Positions 33,161 to 46,256 of a stretch of 64,000 nucleotides of DNA are shown piece by piece. The notes below the pieces were generated by a model that saw only the letters and a list, made by a program, of their open reading frames with translations, did no database searches and was not told where the DNA came from. Source of the DNA: Marisa cornuarietis (Eukaryota > Mollusca > Gastropoda > Architaenioglossa > Ampullariidae); contig SMMW01000001.1 of the NCBI GenBank assembly GCA_004794655.1, positions 14,537,501 to 14,601,500 on the forward strand. The letters are read 5' to 3'. A program made the translations under genes and the position numbers. How positions within the stretch are numbered: the first letter of the stretch is position 1; every line of letters begins with the position of its first letter.

Positions 33161-36100
33161 ATCATTGTACCTTAACTATGTGATACAATAATTTACATCA
33201 TGGAGCAGTGAATAAGGCCTCATTGCTCAGAGACTTTTGCATTTAGTCAAGGTTTTGCATCACTAATCAAGATTTCCTTGCAGAAATGTTTTTAAAGCTT
33301 ACACGACATCTACACTGGCTGTTGCAAACTCAAGTTCAAGGAGGCGATGCTGATACAATTTGTATGGAACTGTAGTTACCAAGTCTCATGGTAGCATGTT
33401 CATTGCATTCACGTGGTTGTAAAGGGCTCCTAATGAAGTGAAAATGACAAAATCAGCTTGACAGGCGTTCCAGTGAAAGATAGTTTATCAAGCTTGCAGA
33501 AGAGCACTGTTAGTGTAGCTAGTAGTGATCTCTTCATAAGAACGTTCTGCCAGGAAGAGGAGAAAAGTCAGTGCATATGGAAAAATTGTTTTCTAGTTCC
33601 AAAATGTTTTAATGTTAACTACCAGAAAATCCTGAGGAAACATTTGGGTAGCATCAAAAAAGAAAAAGGAGAGATATCACAATTTGGTAGAGTCATGGAA
33701 TTTTTTCCTTTCCTTCCAAATCCTTCACAATTAATCTGTCATTTCTTGAAAACTATTGTATGTAGGACAGTCCACAATTTCTGAATTTTTTCCCCATTTA
33801 TTAAATTTTTGTCCTTTATGCTCAAAATTCATCTTTTCAAGCTATATTTGTTTTATTCTTTGGGCTTAAGAATTTTTTTCAGCACAGGAAAATGTAGGCA
33901 TGGATTACCTGTCATCATCTCATAATCTTCACCAATACTATGGCTATCAACAACAACAAAAAATTAAACGTAAATTCTCACGTGATACGTGGTGCATTTT
34001 GAGTCTAGCATGAAAAAAAACTGCCATAGTAATTAATTCTGTTCATCGTAGGGCGAGTTAAGAGAGGTCAAAATCTGAACATTTTTTCCAGTAAAATAAT
34101 GAAAAATGATAGCACATTTACTTTATTTATTATTTATTTATATTGTTATACTTTCAGTCTGGCTTTGTCAGCATTATGACCTTTTTAATAAGCATGACAG
34201 AAATCACCATTATTATTTTCATCGTGATTAATATTATCACCATCATTTCTTTGATCATTATGGGACTTATCAGAACCAGGAAAAATAAATATAAAGATTC
34301 AGTTGCATTTGTACATTTAAGCTTATAAATCACACCATTTGTCATGATGTATGCCACTTGAACATCCTGAAATTCTTACATAATCCTTGTACTCCAGTCA
34401 CCTCATTTTTTACTTTTAAATTTCATTTATAATACAGTTTTATATGCTCTTGTCCACTCATAAAAGACAATCAGCAAGTTATTTTGATGATTGTACACCA
34501 AGAATGTAAATGGACTGTAAGTGCGGTTATGCAAAGATACTGCTTGAAGTACCAAATATATATATATATCTCTGGAGAATAATGGGTTTTTTTTCCCCTG
34601 ACAAACTGCCCAAAAATGGAACTTAATGTAAATTTTAACTTAGTTGCAACAGCTTAAATAGTAATCAGTGGACTTCCATGTGAAAAAGGTTATGTGCTGT
34701 TTTGTAGGGCTTCTTCTTGATGTGTAGGCAATGTTAGACCTACTATCACTGCCAAAGATTGACAATCACATTTTCTCAAGATTTTGGTTCCCCACATACC
34801 ATCACAGCATCGTGCCCCAGAAATGGAGTATAATTAAAAGCCATGAGTATGACAGCATGATACTTCAAGCATGTTTGTACACACTCACCTGTGTTCAGTA
34901 TTCCATTTCAGATATATTCTCTGTATATAACTGTCATAATTTTGATCTTTGCAAATGCCTATGGTTGACCCCTTTTAGCTTTGATGCCATCTGGATGTAG
35001 ATATTTGATCTTTTGTAATGTATCATTTGGTTTACCCACTTCTTCTGATGCACAATAGAAGCATTTGAATGCGCACACAAGATGATCAATGGTATAAACA
35101 TGAGAAACATTTTTTTCTATCACACAGGAATACTTATGCATAAATGCATGCATTCAGGCATGATCACATACGCAAACATTTGAAACACGTGTTTAAAAAT
35201 ATACACTTTTATAAATTCATGAAGTCAGATAAAGTCAAGATGCTTGCAGGCCTGGAAATACAGGTATACGTGAATGCGCTCACACATTGTGTGTTCACAT
35301 ATCTGTGTGCACGCACATACAGCTACACCTGGAAAAGCTTACCTCCCCTCACTCCTGTCTCTCTTATAAACACTCACTACTGGACAATTTTGTTAGAAGC
35401 GAACCAAAACGAGAATTTTTTTTCCTCCATGTATGCTGTGTCACTTATTTGTTCGTACTTGATATTAAAGTATTGGGGTTCGTGATTGAACTCCATTGAA
35501 ACATTGAATGTCTTATTTGTCATGATATGTGACATGCATAAAAATAATGAATATGAATGCATCCATGTCATGCAAGTCATATAACATGTATTTTAATCAG
35601 TTGTGTCTGCTGTTTACTTTGCATAATCAAAAGTACTGTTTAGCCCACTTCTCAGCAGTTTACTATCGATGTAAGCTAAATTATTTTCTTTAAAGAATAT
35701 ATTTATAACTTTTGATCAAAAACTGTCCATCCGTTTCCTTCAAAGGAGCACGACGTGATTTTTGCTTTTATATATCTATGTCTTCTACGATCTTTAATTT
35801 TCAAGTTATTTTTAGTTAGATCTACAGTACCATCGTGTGGAATTCCTTTTCCCGATAAAAGCAATATTAACCCATGCTTCAAGTACGACCATTTTAGCGG
35901 GCATGCGAGGCTGCGAGCTGAGACTTAGTACGCACGACACCAGGAAAGTACATGTGTACGGTCACGGACCTTCATTTACTGGATAAGTGTCTCTCATTCG
36001 TTGCCTCTTTTCCTTATTATAGCAGTCACGATCGTGAGAAACCACGGATCTTCATTTGAGGTAACATTTCCGCGAAAACGTTCGGCGCAGAATAACTAGG

Positions 36101-37075
36101 TAAAGGGACGTAACCTGATTGCCCTAATGATCTATAAAGAATAGCCGCCCCTTTCGATGGGAGCACATGATATTTTACGGTTCTGCTACAATATGTTATT
36201 ACAAAGCACCGGTACAAGAGATTGGCGACAGAGAAACATCCTTTCTAAATAATATCGACTACAGAACAGGATGCATTGTGTTACTACGTTGGGGCCAGCA
36301 CATTGATAAAGTGCGAAGCAGGTGAATAAAATAGGTAGGGGTGATCTTGAATTTTACTGTATGCTTTGGGCAAACGTTTTTTTTCACATTTATATTTGTG
36401 TAAGTGTTCATTTAAGCTACTCATTCATAAAATACTTAACAACAAATTGTTTACATTCATAGTTGTTTTCTCGCTCAGTTGATACGTATGAATAAAGACA
36501 AACCTGTTTGTTATGAAATGCACACATCGTTTAAAGTCGTTTCAAAAACAGATTTGATAGCGTTTTCTTTAAAAAAAAATATGCATAAAGGTCAGCGAGA
36601 AAGTAGTGGAAAGCCCAGACAATCGCTCTTAGATGGGATAGCCTAGACAGCTCCGAGTAGGACTTCTCAGCTAAGTTCCGCTATTCGGTAACTATATATA
36701 CCTACATACATTGCCACCAAGAAACCTGGCTATAAATAGAATGCACCATCTGATCTACGTGACACATCTTGCCATTAGGTTGAAAGAGTGACCTAATTTT
36801 GTTTCTGCAGCATATATATTATACACGGCGCTGACAGGAAACGGAAAATATAGGACGTGTTCAGCTGTGAAAATTATTCAACTGTTCATGACATACGCTG
36901 ATCAGTTTTACTAAATGCCGGGACTGCGAAAGTACAATAAGGTGAGCTGACAATTTTTATTTTCAAGATACGAAATAGGTCGATCAAGCGCAAAGTTCAT
37001 GCTCCCGCGTGACTGACTTTTACTATTAACCAGCTTATTTAGGGTTTGATAAGTATTTTACATGTATAAACTTGT

Positions 37076-37106
<31 letters not shown>

Positions 37107-37899
37107 AAGTTCGATTTGGATTTCCCCATTTTTCTTACCCCCTAGAATGGATGAAAGAGTCAGGTCGGTCGTAAATTGATAATGACCTTCGCTAGAACAA
37201 TAAAAGCTCAGTCCCTTTGTTTCAGCATGCATGAAAAATTTACTGAAAATTTTATTGAATTAAAAAAAAATTAAATTCACCACGAAAACATTAAAAATAA
37301 AGAGAAATGGGAGTCATATTGTTTAGTGGGATTTGACCAAGGGTTAGAAGGGATCAAAGAACTTAACAAAACTGCACAGAGGAGATTAGGTGAGTAAACA
37401 TATTGTGCATACCATTGAGCTAGTACCGCTGACACGTGTGCGCGTGACACGCACGTGCACTTGCATACATGATCGAGTACGTTCCCTCTCACTCGCTTGT
37501 ACGCATGCACAGTTAAACGCACTCCCTTTGTGACTATATACATACATAGATGAATAAAATATAAGGACTGCTATAGCGAGGCAGAATAGAAGAGCGATAA
37601 TCAGTGGACATAAAATGCATGTTAGGGTTTCTGTCAACGGCAACATATTTCATATTTGCAGACAACAGAACAGTTCCTGTCAACAAGTAAAGTCGAGCCA
37701 CAAATAGGGCTCAGGGAAGTCCTCCCACGTTGACATTTCTGCCGCTGCGAATATATTGTACGGTATAGTGTTCGCGAGATAGAAAATCAATTGCGTAGTC
37801 GCAATTATGTCATTGCTATTTTGAGCTGCAACCGTCAGTTATACTGCGTATTGACAGCGGTTAGCGAACTCGGTCGGTATCCCCCACAGGGTTAGCTTG
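33161..37899. other. Intergenic, no gene recognised
   Basis: AT-rich and CpG-poor to about 35.7 kb, then with more CpG. It contains (TA)n near 34556, a GT microsatellite at about 37080-37106 and a 17-bp stretch (about 35963-35979) that recurs inverted near 58525. Frames of 60-110 codons occur but none has a recognisable domain. Confidence 0.5.
37080..37106. repeat. (TG)n microsatellite
   Basis: About 13 TG units. Confidence 0.95.
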
Positions 37900-38319
37900 C
37901 TCACTCCAGACCGATTCACCATAGTTAAATTGGCCATCGGTCGATTCAACCACAGCCAAAACTCGATTCGACCACCAATTACATAATTAGTTACCATTCA
38001 AATTATTCGTCCGCGGCCAAAATAGAAGACAGACCAGCGGTATTGATATTAGCACAATGTACTTTTGAAGTCGGGTTCACACGAGAGAGAAAGAGGCCCG
38101 CAGGCCACCCACAGATGTCACGGTTATTACGTGTCGAGGTGCTTGTGAAATTAGGTTCACACTCAGTGATACTGGCGTCACACTGCGCTAAAGGCTACTT
38201 TCTAATCCAAAGAAAGGCGCACTTTCAAGTACAGAACAAATTTAGGTATTCACAGTTTTTAAAAAAATCTGAAGCTGTGAAAAAAGTGAACTGCAGAGAA
38301 TTGGGATTTATATTGACTG

Positions 38320-38376
<57 letters not shown>

Positions 38377-38680
38377 TTATCCAAACCGTTAAAACAATCC
38401 TTAGCATGTTGAGGTACAAATGGAAGGTATACTTAATTATTGTTTAACCAACAATTATATCTAAAAATTGCTCTTCACACACAGAAGGGATGAAAAGGAC
38501 AAGGATCGATGTGTGCAGGTCAACCAATTACAACGAAAAAGACTAACTTAAAAATCCAGTTATTTCCTGCTCGAATCATCACAGGGATTTGATATGGTCA
38601 ACTATGCGACTATAGGCTGCGGTCGAATCGGCTCATGTGGCGGTCGAATCATCAAACAGTCGAATCGAACGGGTCCCGAT
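37900..38680. repeat. Possible non-autonomous element with CGATTCGACC motif arrays at both ends
   Basis: Near the left end (about 37908-37975) the motif CGATTC(G/A)ACC occurs several times. Near the right end (about 38610-38670) the inverse GGTCGAATC occurs several times in the opposite orientation. A CA microsatellite lies between them. A diverged relative with GGTTGAATC appears at about 62909-62930. Motif arrays inverted at the two ends suggest a non-autonomous transposon; no clean terminus or target duplication was found. Confidence 0.35.
38321..38375. repeat. (AC)n microsatellite
   Basis: About 27 perfect AC units, among the longest in the window. Confidence 0.97.
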
Positions 38681-39364
38681 GAAGTGCTTATGTCACGAAC
38701 ATCAAGTTGATTTTCCGCCTGAGGACTGGGCACTGTACAACCACCTCAAGAGGATATAAAAAAGCACAATCCTGTGCTCATTTGGAAAAGTGGACCACAC
38801 CTTTTCTGATCCTGACCGCACAATCACTGTTTGGGCGTGACACTGTGTGGTGTGTATGTGCGTGTGTGTGTGTGTGTGTGAGAAGAAAAACTGACCCGTC
38901 AACACCCACGTAAGCTATTAAAGGCAGGGGCTCGCCGGCCTACGCGTGAGACTTCTCGGCCCACGATTTAAAGGGGCTGTAAATATTATGCGGTCTGGAA
39001 GCCGGGCAAAAGCAAATTACAATCAATAATTTGGTTCAGTTGAGCAGCGCATACTAAATTATCTGATACTTTATCAGCTCTCACCCCTGCTATATCTAAT
39101 GCCGATGTTCATTTATACCGAAACGTTTCCGTGGAATCGAGCCGTTTTACCTCCGGCGCCATGGACGAGACCGCCACGTGAAAACACCAGCTACTCAGCC
39201 TGCAGATCAGAATTGATAGAGTTCCTTTAAAACACAACCTTCTGCCCCAGTTCCCTTGTCGAGAGCGGAGGAAGAAGCAGACGAGATGATTAGCTCCTTC
39301 TCACATTACCCCCCCCCAAAAAAAAAAAAAGAAAAGAAAATTCGGACATTTGGTTAACGGCTAA

Positions 39365-39480
39365 TGCTTCATCTCCTGTGCAGTAAGGATCAGGTGGCCT
39401 CAGCTTTTTCCCTGCATGAGGCACTTGTTTATTGGGTCAGCAGCTTTGCCGTGATTAAGCATTAGTTTCTCGCGTGCGTT
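39365..39480 (+). mobile_element. Diverged SINE-like repeat
   Basis: The order CTGCATG, GGCA, CTGTTT/TTGTTT, AGCAGCTTTGCCGTGA, GCATTAGTT matches the conserved block of the repeats at 47725 and 19165. The promoter boxes are not recognisable. Confidence 0.5.
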
Positions 39481-42400
39481 TCATTTCTTTCACAGTTCGT
39501 GCTCATCTTCTCGACCTCTTTTTTCGCTTCTTCTTGTTCATCATCATCATCTGATCAGTCTCATTCTTGTTCCCCATAGACCCTTGATAGGGTTTGAACC
39601 GGTTGGAAAGAACAAGACACCCCCGTGGAAAAATGTGTTCTGCTCATCGTTGTTTTTTTTCCTGGTGAGCACCGTCAAATTTGAAGAGAATGCAAGTGCA
39701 GGCTCATGCTAATGACTTGCTATTTAGGGCACGGTCCTTTCGGTAACGAAGTAAACATGTTATAAACTGGTTTTTTTCCGCTACCTGCCTGTGCCAGGTG
39801 GCTAAACTCTCCTTGGTCCACTGCACCCGCTTATTATTGACCTTCGCGTCATAAAAGTACACGGACGCAAGAAAGTCCGTTGTGCATTGGCCTAAGGAAA
39901 AAAAAAAAGGCATTAAAAGAAATAAAAAAAAACCAACTGTCGTCCAGAGCTGTCGTGCGGTGATAATCATTCAAGTATCCAGCAGGAAAACAAACATGTT
40001 TTTGACGCGGCGCATAGATTTATGGCTGACCTCTCTTGCTTCGGCGCCAGTGCGATATGATTTTCATTCACACACACCCACGCTGGCGCGCGCGCACACA
40101 CACACACACACGCACGGAGATATACACACCGCGCGTACAGAGTAAACGTGCTCCTCATTGATGATAAATTGGTTTTTATATCATCTGGGCTTCGATTGCT
40201 GTTTTCAACCAGGTGTAATTACTGAGAGGGCCAGGTCAAGCTTATATTAGAAAGAGGGGAAAACAACGGCGGGGGTGGGGGGACTGAAGTTTTTATCATA
40301 AAATATTTTGCACGTACAATTGTGCTATGTCCCCTGTTCAAGAAAGAAGAATATAGCCGCTTTACCTCAAAAAAAGAAAGAGAAGAAAAAGTGTTGGCTC
40401 AGCAGAGAAGAAACCCAGTTTGCCAGCCGAGTTTCTAGCACTCTGGGTATCGTGGCAGTCTACATTCATCTCTTTTTAACCTGTTTATTGTCTGGCGATG
40501 GAAGGAAGGGTGGGGAGGGGGAGGCACTAATTGGTCATTGTGACCCCGCAAGTCTGCCGTGTGCCGGGTTCGTGCCGGATTACTGTCTTTCACAAGCTCC
40601 TCGCTCGTAAACAACATCTCCTGACCATGCAATCAAGAGGCGACACACGGCACTTCCTTCTGGATGCGTTTTGATGCTGAATTTGATGGGAGTTTCCTGT
40701 AGCCACACCGATCCTGTTTGAGGATTTTCTTTCCTTTTTTTTTTTAAACATGGGAATGACTTTATCCAGGCCCACGGCTGTGCGATCTTGAGCACAAAGT
40801 ATCTGAAGATGAGATGGAGAACTAACAGCAGCTACATTGCGTGAGTTCTCAGTGAAGCTATCATCATCACTTGTCATCTGCGCAGTTTCGAGTCTCTACC
40901 CTTCAGGTAGATAATCTTCGATCCTGCTGCGTTTTTCTTTTTCTTCCTTCGCCATTTTCTTGGAAACGTATGAAATGTCTCCCCCCCCCTCCTCACCCCC
41001 GGAAAAGAATAGCCGTAGAGAAGACTCAGAAAATTGAATTCTCCTGGATGTTAGGAAACAGAACCCACGGTCGATCGCGTGCGACATTATTTTGCATTTG
41101 AGGTTCGCAGATATGTTTGTTAGGATCGTGTCGTCCCATGTTGAAAGTCCGTGTTTACAGTTAACTGTAAGTCTCATCATGCCAGTTTGTTTAGGGTGCG
41201 GTACCTCCCGGGTGAGTGGTGGGGTAGCAGAGGGAGTTGGTGGTGGGGGGGGGGCGAGGACGAGAAAACGTTTAGTCCGTTTTAGACGCTCGCCGCGCAA
41301 ACAGATCAAGAGCTGCTCGAAAACACACCTTGACCTTGACTGCGTCAGCACGTGGCGGGAGGGGTGCGAGGGATGGGGGTGAGTGCACATGCCCGCATGT
41401 GTTTACCACAACTGTTCGGCAGTTGTGCGCATGCGGCTGACCTAACTGCACGTATCGCTAAAAGTGGCGGCTGGGGTGCGTGGGGGAGAATCGGTAGCCG
41501 GAGTTAAAAACAGCCAGATAATACAGCGCCGCCAGTACTCGTGACTTCACCTTTCTGCCTGGCTTCTTTGCACTAAAGCCCATTGCGGAACTTGCCCTTG
41601 AACCGCGTGGGGGACGCGTGAGAGAGAAAGTGTGTGCGAGAGTGAGAGAGAACCGCTAGCCGGCAAGACACTGCAGATTTTCTGGTGGTGGTGGTGGTGG
41701 TGGGTGGGGGGAACTGCTGAGTCTGGCACCTCCTGTTGCAAGACCCCACCCCCGACCCCTGTACCCTATAACCCACCAGCTGCAAGTGACAAACAAGGAC
41801 GCGGCGAATCCACGCGGACACATGTCCGCCACCAAACCCATCCCCTGTGTGCCAGCACGCGCCTGGATGAACATTTGGAAAAAATATTGACCCTCCTCAT
41901 TCAGCGTCTCAATGTCTGCTTGCTTGGTGGCTTGCGTAGACATGTGTCCATCTCTCTCTCTCTTCCCCAAACCATCACCTTTAATGTTTTGGAAGCGTCC
42001 GAGCTAAACAGGAAAACATAACATTCTATTGTGGCGGTTGTTTATTTGTGAGAGAGAACTGGCTGATGGGAAGGTCACATGCATTTGATATCATGCGTGC
42101 AGTCACGTAAACACACACACACACACATACACTCTCGCACTCACACACTCTCTCTCACACACACAGATGCTGGTTGGTTGAGGTTTACGCCGTGCCAGCA
42201 GCAAAGGCTACATCTATTAGTGAACACAGAGCGAGAGAGCAGGGTAGAGAATAAACGAAACTGGATTTTCGATGCCATGCTCTTGTTCCGCTGCATTTGT
42301 CTTTTGGACAGGCGCTGTAGCTGGGAGTTTGGCACCCTTTACTCCTATTGTCAGCAAGGCAGCATGTGTTCTAAGCTGCTTTTGTGTTTTTTTATGCTTA

Positions 42401-42554
42401 GTTTTTGGGGTTTTTTTTTGCGCGGCACGTTTCCTGTAGAATTTGTCAGCCATTCCGTGGCTTTGAGGAGAGACCTTGAGTGTCACGTGGTTACTGCGCG
42501 GCGAGGTGCTTTTCTTTCCGCGTCCAGCGTCAATTGTTCTTTTAATTACAAAGA

Positions 42555-42559
42555 ACACA

Positions 42560-42605
<46 letters not shown>
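42555..42605. repeat. (CA)n microsatellite
   Basis: About 25 CA units. The Thr-His and Cys-Val frames across it are artefacts. Confidence 0.97.
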
Positions 42606-42609
<4 letters not shown>

Positions 42610-42711
42610 GACATGTCTCAACGTTCCGATTAACGACCATTAATTTCAGTAAATGCCACGTATTTAGGTCGAATGATTTTATCGTCATAGGCTGGCGTTT
42701 AGAGTCCTGCA

Positions 42712-42971
42712 GCCAGTTGCACAACACGTTTCTAAACCTTAAAACTGTTCTAAAGAGGCAAAATCTCTTCTAAGCCATTTTGATTCTTTGCAGAAAAACA
42801 TACAAAAAATTATACTGACAGGACGGAAAGTCAGACTTAAGCAACTTTAACATACATAAAGTAGTTTTAGTTTTAAAAATTCTAAAATTGTGGTGTTTAC
42901 TTTAAACTAATTATCTAAATAGAGTTAAGGCCTAAAAGTGTTTAAAATTAGAAATGTGTTGTGCAACTGGC
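42712..42971. mobile_element. MITE, 260 bp, with 24-bp terminal inverted repeats
   Basis: GCCAGTTGCACAACAC at 42712-42727 is repeated inverted at 42956-42971. The inverted repeats extend to 24 bp (42712-42735 and 42948-42971) with one mismatch. The interior is AT-rich and non-coding. No certain target duplication is seen, so the superfamily is unassigned. It ends about 300 bp upstream of the RTE-like retrotransposon. Confidence 0.8.
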
Positions 42972-43262
42972 CCCTGAAGTGGAACACTTTGTTGGTTGCG
43001 AGTTGCTGTATTGTGTGTGATAGGCCAGCTGTCACTGCTCATCAAGTTTCGGTTTTGTTGTTTTTAAGAGGGGGTTTGGAGGATTTGACCTCCCAGCTGT
43101 TGCCTGACATTGTGCAGGAATCCAGTGGAAGGTCACCCGGGAAGCTTGATGATATATGATTTCAGCTCTTCAAATCGTTACTAGACGTCTCAGCATCTCT
43201 TTTCCCTTCCTTGCCTCTTCCGTTTTATTTGTAAGCGCAGAGTTATTTTTTTAAATACTAGA

Positions 43263-43269
43263 TAATGTG
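43263..43269 (+). repeat. Left target-site duplication candidate (TAATGTG)
   Basis: TAATGTG here matches 46250-46256 exactly. The two copies bracket the RTE-like retrotransposon, so they are the best candidates for its target-site duplication. Confidence 0.6.
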
Positions 43270-46244
43270 AGACCAAGACCAAGACTGAAACCAAAACAGA
43301 AATCAAACTAAGAGAAGGAACAACCATTGGCACGTGGAACGTACGCACGTTATACCAGTGCGGAAAAGTGCACCAACTCACACACGAGCTGAAACGGTAT
43401 CAGTGGGACATTGTGGGACTGGCGGAGGTCAGATGGACAGGATTTGGGGAAACAGTGACGGAAGACGGCCACAGACTGTGGTACAGTGGGGAGGACACCA
43501 GGCATGAGTACGGCGTGGGCTTCCTTGTGCACAGGAAGGTGGCCGCGGCCGTCATCAGCTGTACACCCGTATCCAGCCGGCTGATCTCCATTCGTGTCTC
43601 AGCCAAGCCTCATAATGTCACCATTGTCCAAGTATACGCTCCAACTTCCACGCATGGAGACGACGAAGTGGAAGAATTCTACCAACAACTGGACAAGATT
43701 GTGAAGGCAGTTCCAAAAAAGGACATCCTGGTTGTGCTCGGAGACTGGAACGCCAAGGTCGGACCAGACGCCTACCAGCAATGGGCAGGAACGGTGGGGA
43801 AATTTGGCCTTGGTGAAACCAACGACAGGGGCATCAGACTCCTAGAGTTCGCACAGAGCCAGAGACTCACCTTAGCCAACACCTTGTATCCCCACAAGAA
43901 ATCAAGGACGGCCACCTGGCACTCACCAGACGGACTGGTCCATAATCAGATCGACTACATCCTACTGCCGAGACGCTTCAAATCCAGCATCAACAGGGCC
44001 AAGACAAGGACGTACCCAGGCGCTGACATAGGCAGCGACCATGACCTTGTTCTAACAAACCTGAAGCTGAGGCTGAAAGCGAAGCGACTCTCAAACACTC
44101 CCCGAATTCGCTTTGATTTGGAGAAGCTGCAAGACCCAAAGGTTGCAGAAGTCTTCAAGGCCACGGTTGGCGGAAAATTTGGCGCACTGAACCTGGTGGA
44201 CTGTGATGTAGACACCCTCTCTGGAAACATCAAAGAGGTGCTACTGTCGACAGCCCAAGAGGTTCTAGGGCGACATAGAAACAAGAAACAGCCATGGGTC
44301 ACGAACGACATACTAGACCTCTGTGACCAAAGGAGGGCCTTGAAGAGAGAAAAGAAAAGCAAACCAGAAGCAGCAACCAAATACAAAGAAGTGAATTGTG
44401 CCATTAAGAAAGGGATGAAGGCAGCTAGAGAGAGCTGGATCGAGAAGCAGTGCCAGGACATAGAGGTTGGAATGGCACGAGGTGACAGCAAAAAGGCCTA
44501 CCAACTTCTAAAGACCCTCACTAAGACAGACCAGCAAAAGATCTCAGTCATCGAAGACAGCAATGGTCACCTTCTCACAGAAGGCAATGCTGTACTCAAC
44601 CGATGGACAGAATACTGCAAGGACCTGTACAATTACCAGCTGAAGACCGACGCCAACATTCTCCAAAACAACCAGACTAGAGACAGTGAACCTGCAGACA
44701 TACCAGTCCTACGGGAAGAGGTCGAAAGAGCTGTACAAAGTCTGAAGGGAGGAAAGTCACCAGGCGTTGATAATGTACCAGCTGAGCTGCTCAAGCAGGG
44801 TGGGGAAGCAACTACAAAAGCCCTAACTGTTCTGTGCCAAAGAGTCTGGGAGCGCAAGGAATGGCCCAGAGAATGGACGCAGTCACTAATCATTCCCCTC
44901 CCAAAGAAAGGAAACAGCAAACAGTGTCAGAACTACAGAACAATAAGCCTTATCAGTCACCCAAGCAAAGTCATGCTGAAGGTCATACAGAACCGCATCA
45001 GAACCACAGCAGAAGAGCTGCTAGCAGAAGAACAGGCTGGCTTCAGACCACGTAGAAGCACAGTTGAGCAGATCTTCAACTGTCGTCTTCTTATAGAAAA
45101 GCATCTGCAGCATCAGCGGGACCTTTACCACAACTTCATTGACTTTAAGAAGGCATTTGACAGAGTCTGGCACGAGGGGCTATGGCATGTGATGCGGAAA
45201 TTCAACATTGAAGAAGGGCTTGTCCAAGTCGTTGAAGCGTTGTATAACAGCTCAACGAGTACAGTTTTGCTTAACAACCAAATAGGAGCTTACTTTCGTA
45301 CCACAGTAGGGGTACGTCAAGGATGTCCCCTATCACCCGTGTTGTTTAATATATTCTTGGAGAACATCATGCTTGAAGCTCTTCATGACCACCATACCTT
45401 CATTTCAATCGGTGGAAGACCAATCTGCAACCTACGCTTTGCAGATGATATAGATCTGTTAGCAGGTACAAACAAGGAACTGCAAGACCTCACCAACAGA
45501 CTGACAGACATCTCAAACGCATATGGAATGGAGACCAGCACAGAAAAGAGCAAAGTTATGATCAATGGCAACGGCAAAGCAGAGATCTATATGAACGGGG
45601 TACAGCTCGAAGAGGTAAACAGCTTCAAGTACTTGGGAGCCACTCTCTCCAAGGACGGCAGCTCCACGCAAGATATCCGCATCAGGATCGCAACAGCAAC
45701 AGCAGCAATGGCTAGGCTAGATAGGATCTGGCATAGCCACAAGATAAGGTTCACTACCAAGTACAGGCTATACAAATCCCTGGTAGTGCCGATCCTGCTC
45801 TACGGATGCGACACGTGGACTCTACTCGCCGAAACAGAAAGGAGAATCCAGGCATTCGAGCACAAGTGTCTGAGGAGGCTGCTCCGGATCTCATACAAAG
45901 AACACAAAACCAACGACTTTGTAAGAAACAAGATTGCCACACTGGTAGGACACCAGGAACCTCTACTATCAACAGTCAAGCGACGTAAGCTGGTCTTCTT
46001 TGGCCATGTAACCCGGCACGACACCTTGTCGAAGACTATCCTTCAAGGCACCTTGGAGGGTGGCCGACGCCGCGGTGGTCAGAGAAAGAACTGGCTTACG
46101 AACGTCAAAGACTGGACTGGTCGTCCTGTACAGGACCTGCTGACTATTGCCCAAAATAGGCAAGAGTGGCGGGCCCTATCAGCTGCCGCGTCTATCCATG
46201 TGCTCCCCCCAACGCCAGGTGCCAGGCAAGGGACGACTGACTGA
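43270..46244 (+). CDS. Endonuclease-reverse transcriptase of the RTE-like element
   Basis: The frame is open from 43266 with no stop until TGA at 46242-46244 (about 990 codons); the first ATG is well inside, so the true start is missing. The AP-type endonuclease comes first: GTWNVRTL (about 43329-43352), catalytic Glu in LAEVRW (E at 43425-43427), GDWNAKVG (about 43740), QIDYILL (about 43950) and SDHDLV (about 44034). The reverse transcriptase follows: AGFRPRRST (about 45037), FIDFKKAFD (about 45135), VRQGCPLSP (about 45310), catalytic FADD (45438-45449) and FKYLGATLSKDG. The C-terminus has YGCDTWTL, a Cys/Arg-rich patch and FGHVTRHD, as in RTE-type proteins. All catalytic residues are kept, so the copy may be recent. 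Confidence 0.88.
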
Positions 46245-46249
46245 CTGAC
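43270..46249 (+). mobile_element. RTE-like non-LTR retrotransposon, nearly full length
   Basis: A 2980-bp insert between 7-bp direct repeats TAATGTG (43263-43269 and 46250-46256). It carries one long open frame with endonuclease and reverse transcriptase. Its 3' end is a GACT tandem (about 46234-46250) that contains the stop codon, so there is essentially no 3' UTR. A tiny 3' UTR with a short tandem-repeat tail is characteristic of RTE-clade elements. No ATG opens the frame at the 5' end, so a short 5' truncation is likely. Confidence 0.8.
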
Positions 46250-46256
46250 TAATGTG
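46250..46256 (+). repeat. Right target-site duplication candidate (TAATGTG)
   Basis: Exact repeat of 43263-43269, immediately after the GACT tail of the retrotransposon. Confidence 0.6.

Larger units (their letters stand above)
38681..42711. other. Intergenic, CpG-rich in parts, no gene recognised
   Basis: Contains homopolymer runs (39309-39332, 40735-40745), GT/CA tracts near 38860, 40095 and 42108, (GGT)n at about 41683-41702, a SINE-like relic (39365-39480) and a hairpin-forming stretch at 41391-41437. No frame shows a recognisable domain. Confidence 0.5.

Noticed and set aside
33458..33784. 108-codon + strand frame downstream of PTK7
   Set aside because: No ATG at its start, no domain, probably chance in 3' flanking sequence; not strong enough to annotate.
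42079..42633. 184-codon frame with His/Thr repeats
   Set aside because: Both ends are CA microsatellites and the middle has no recognisable domain.
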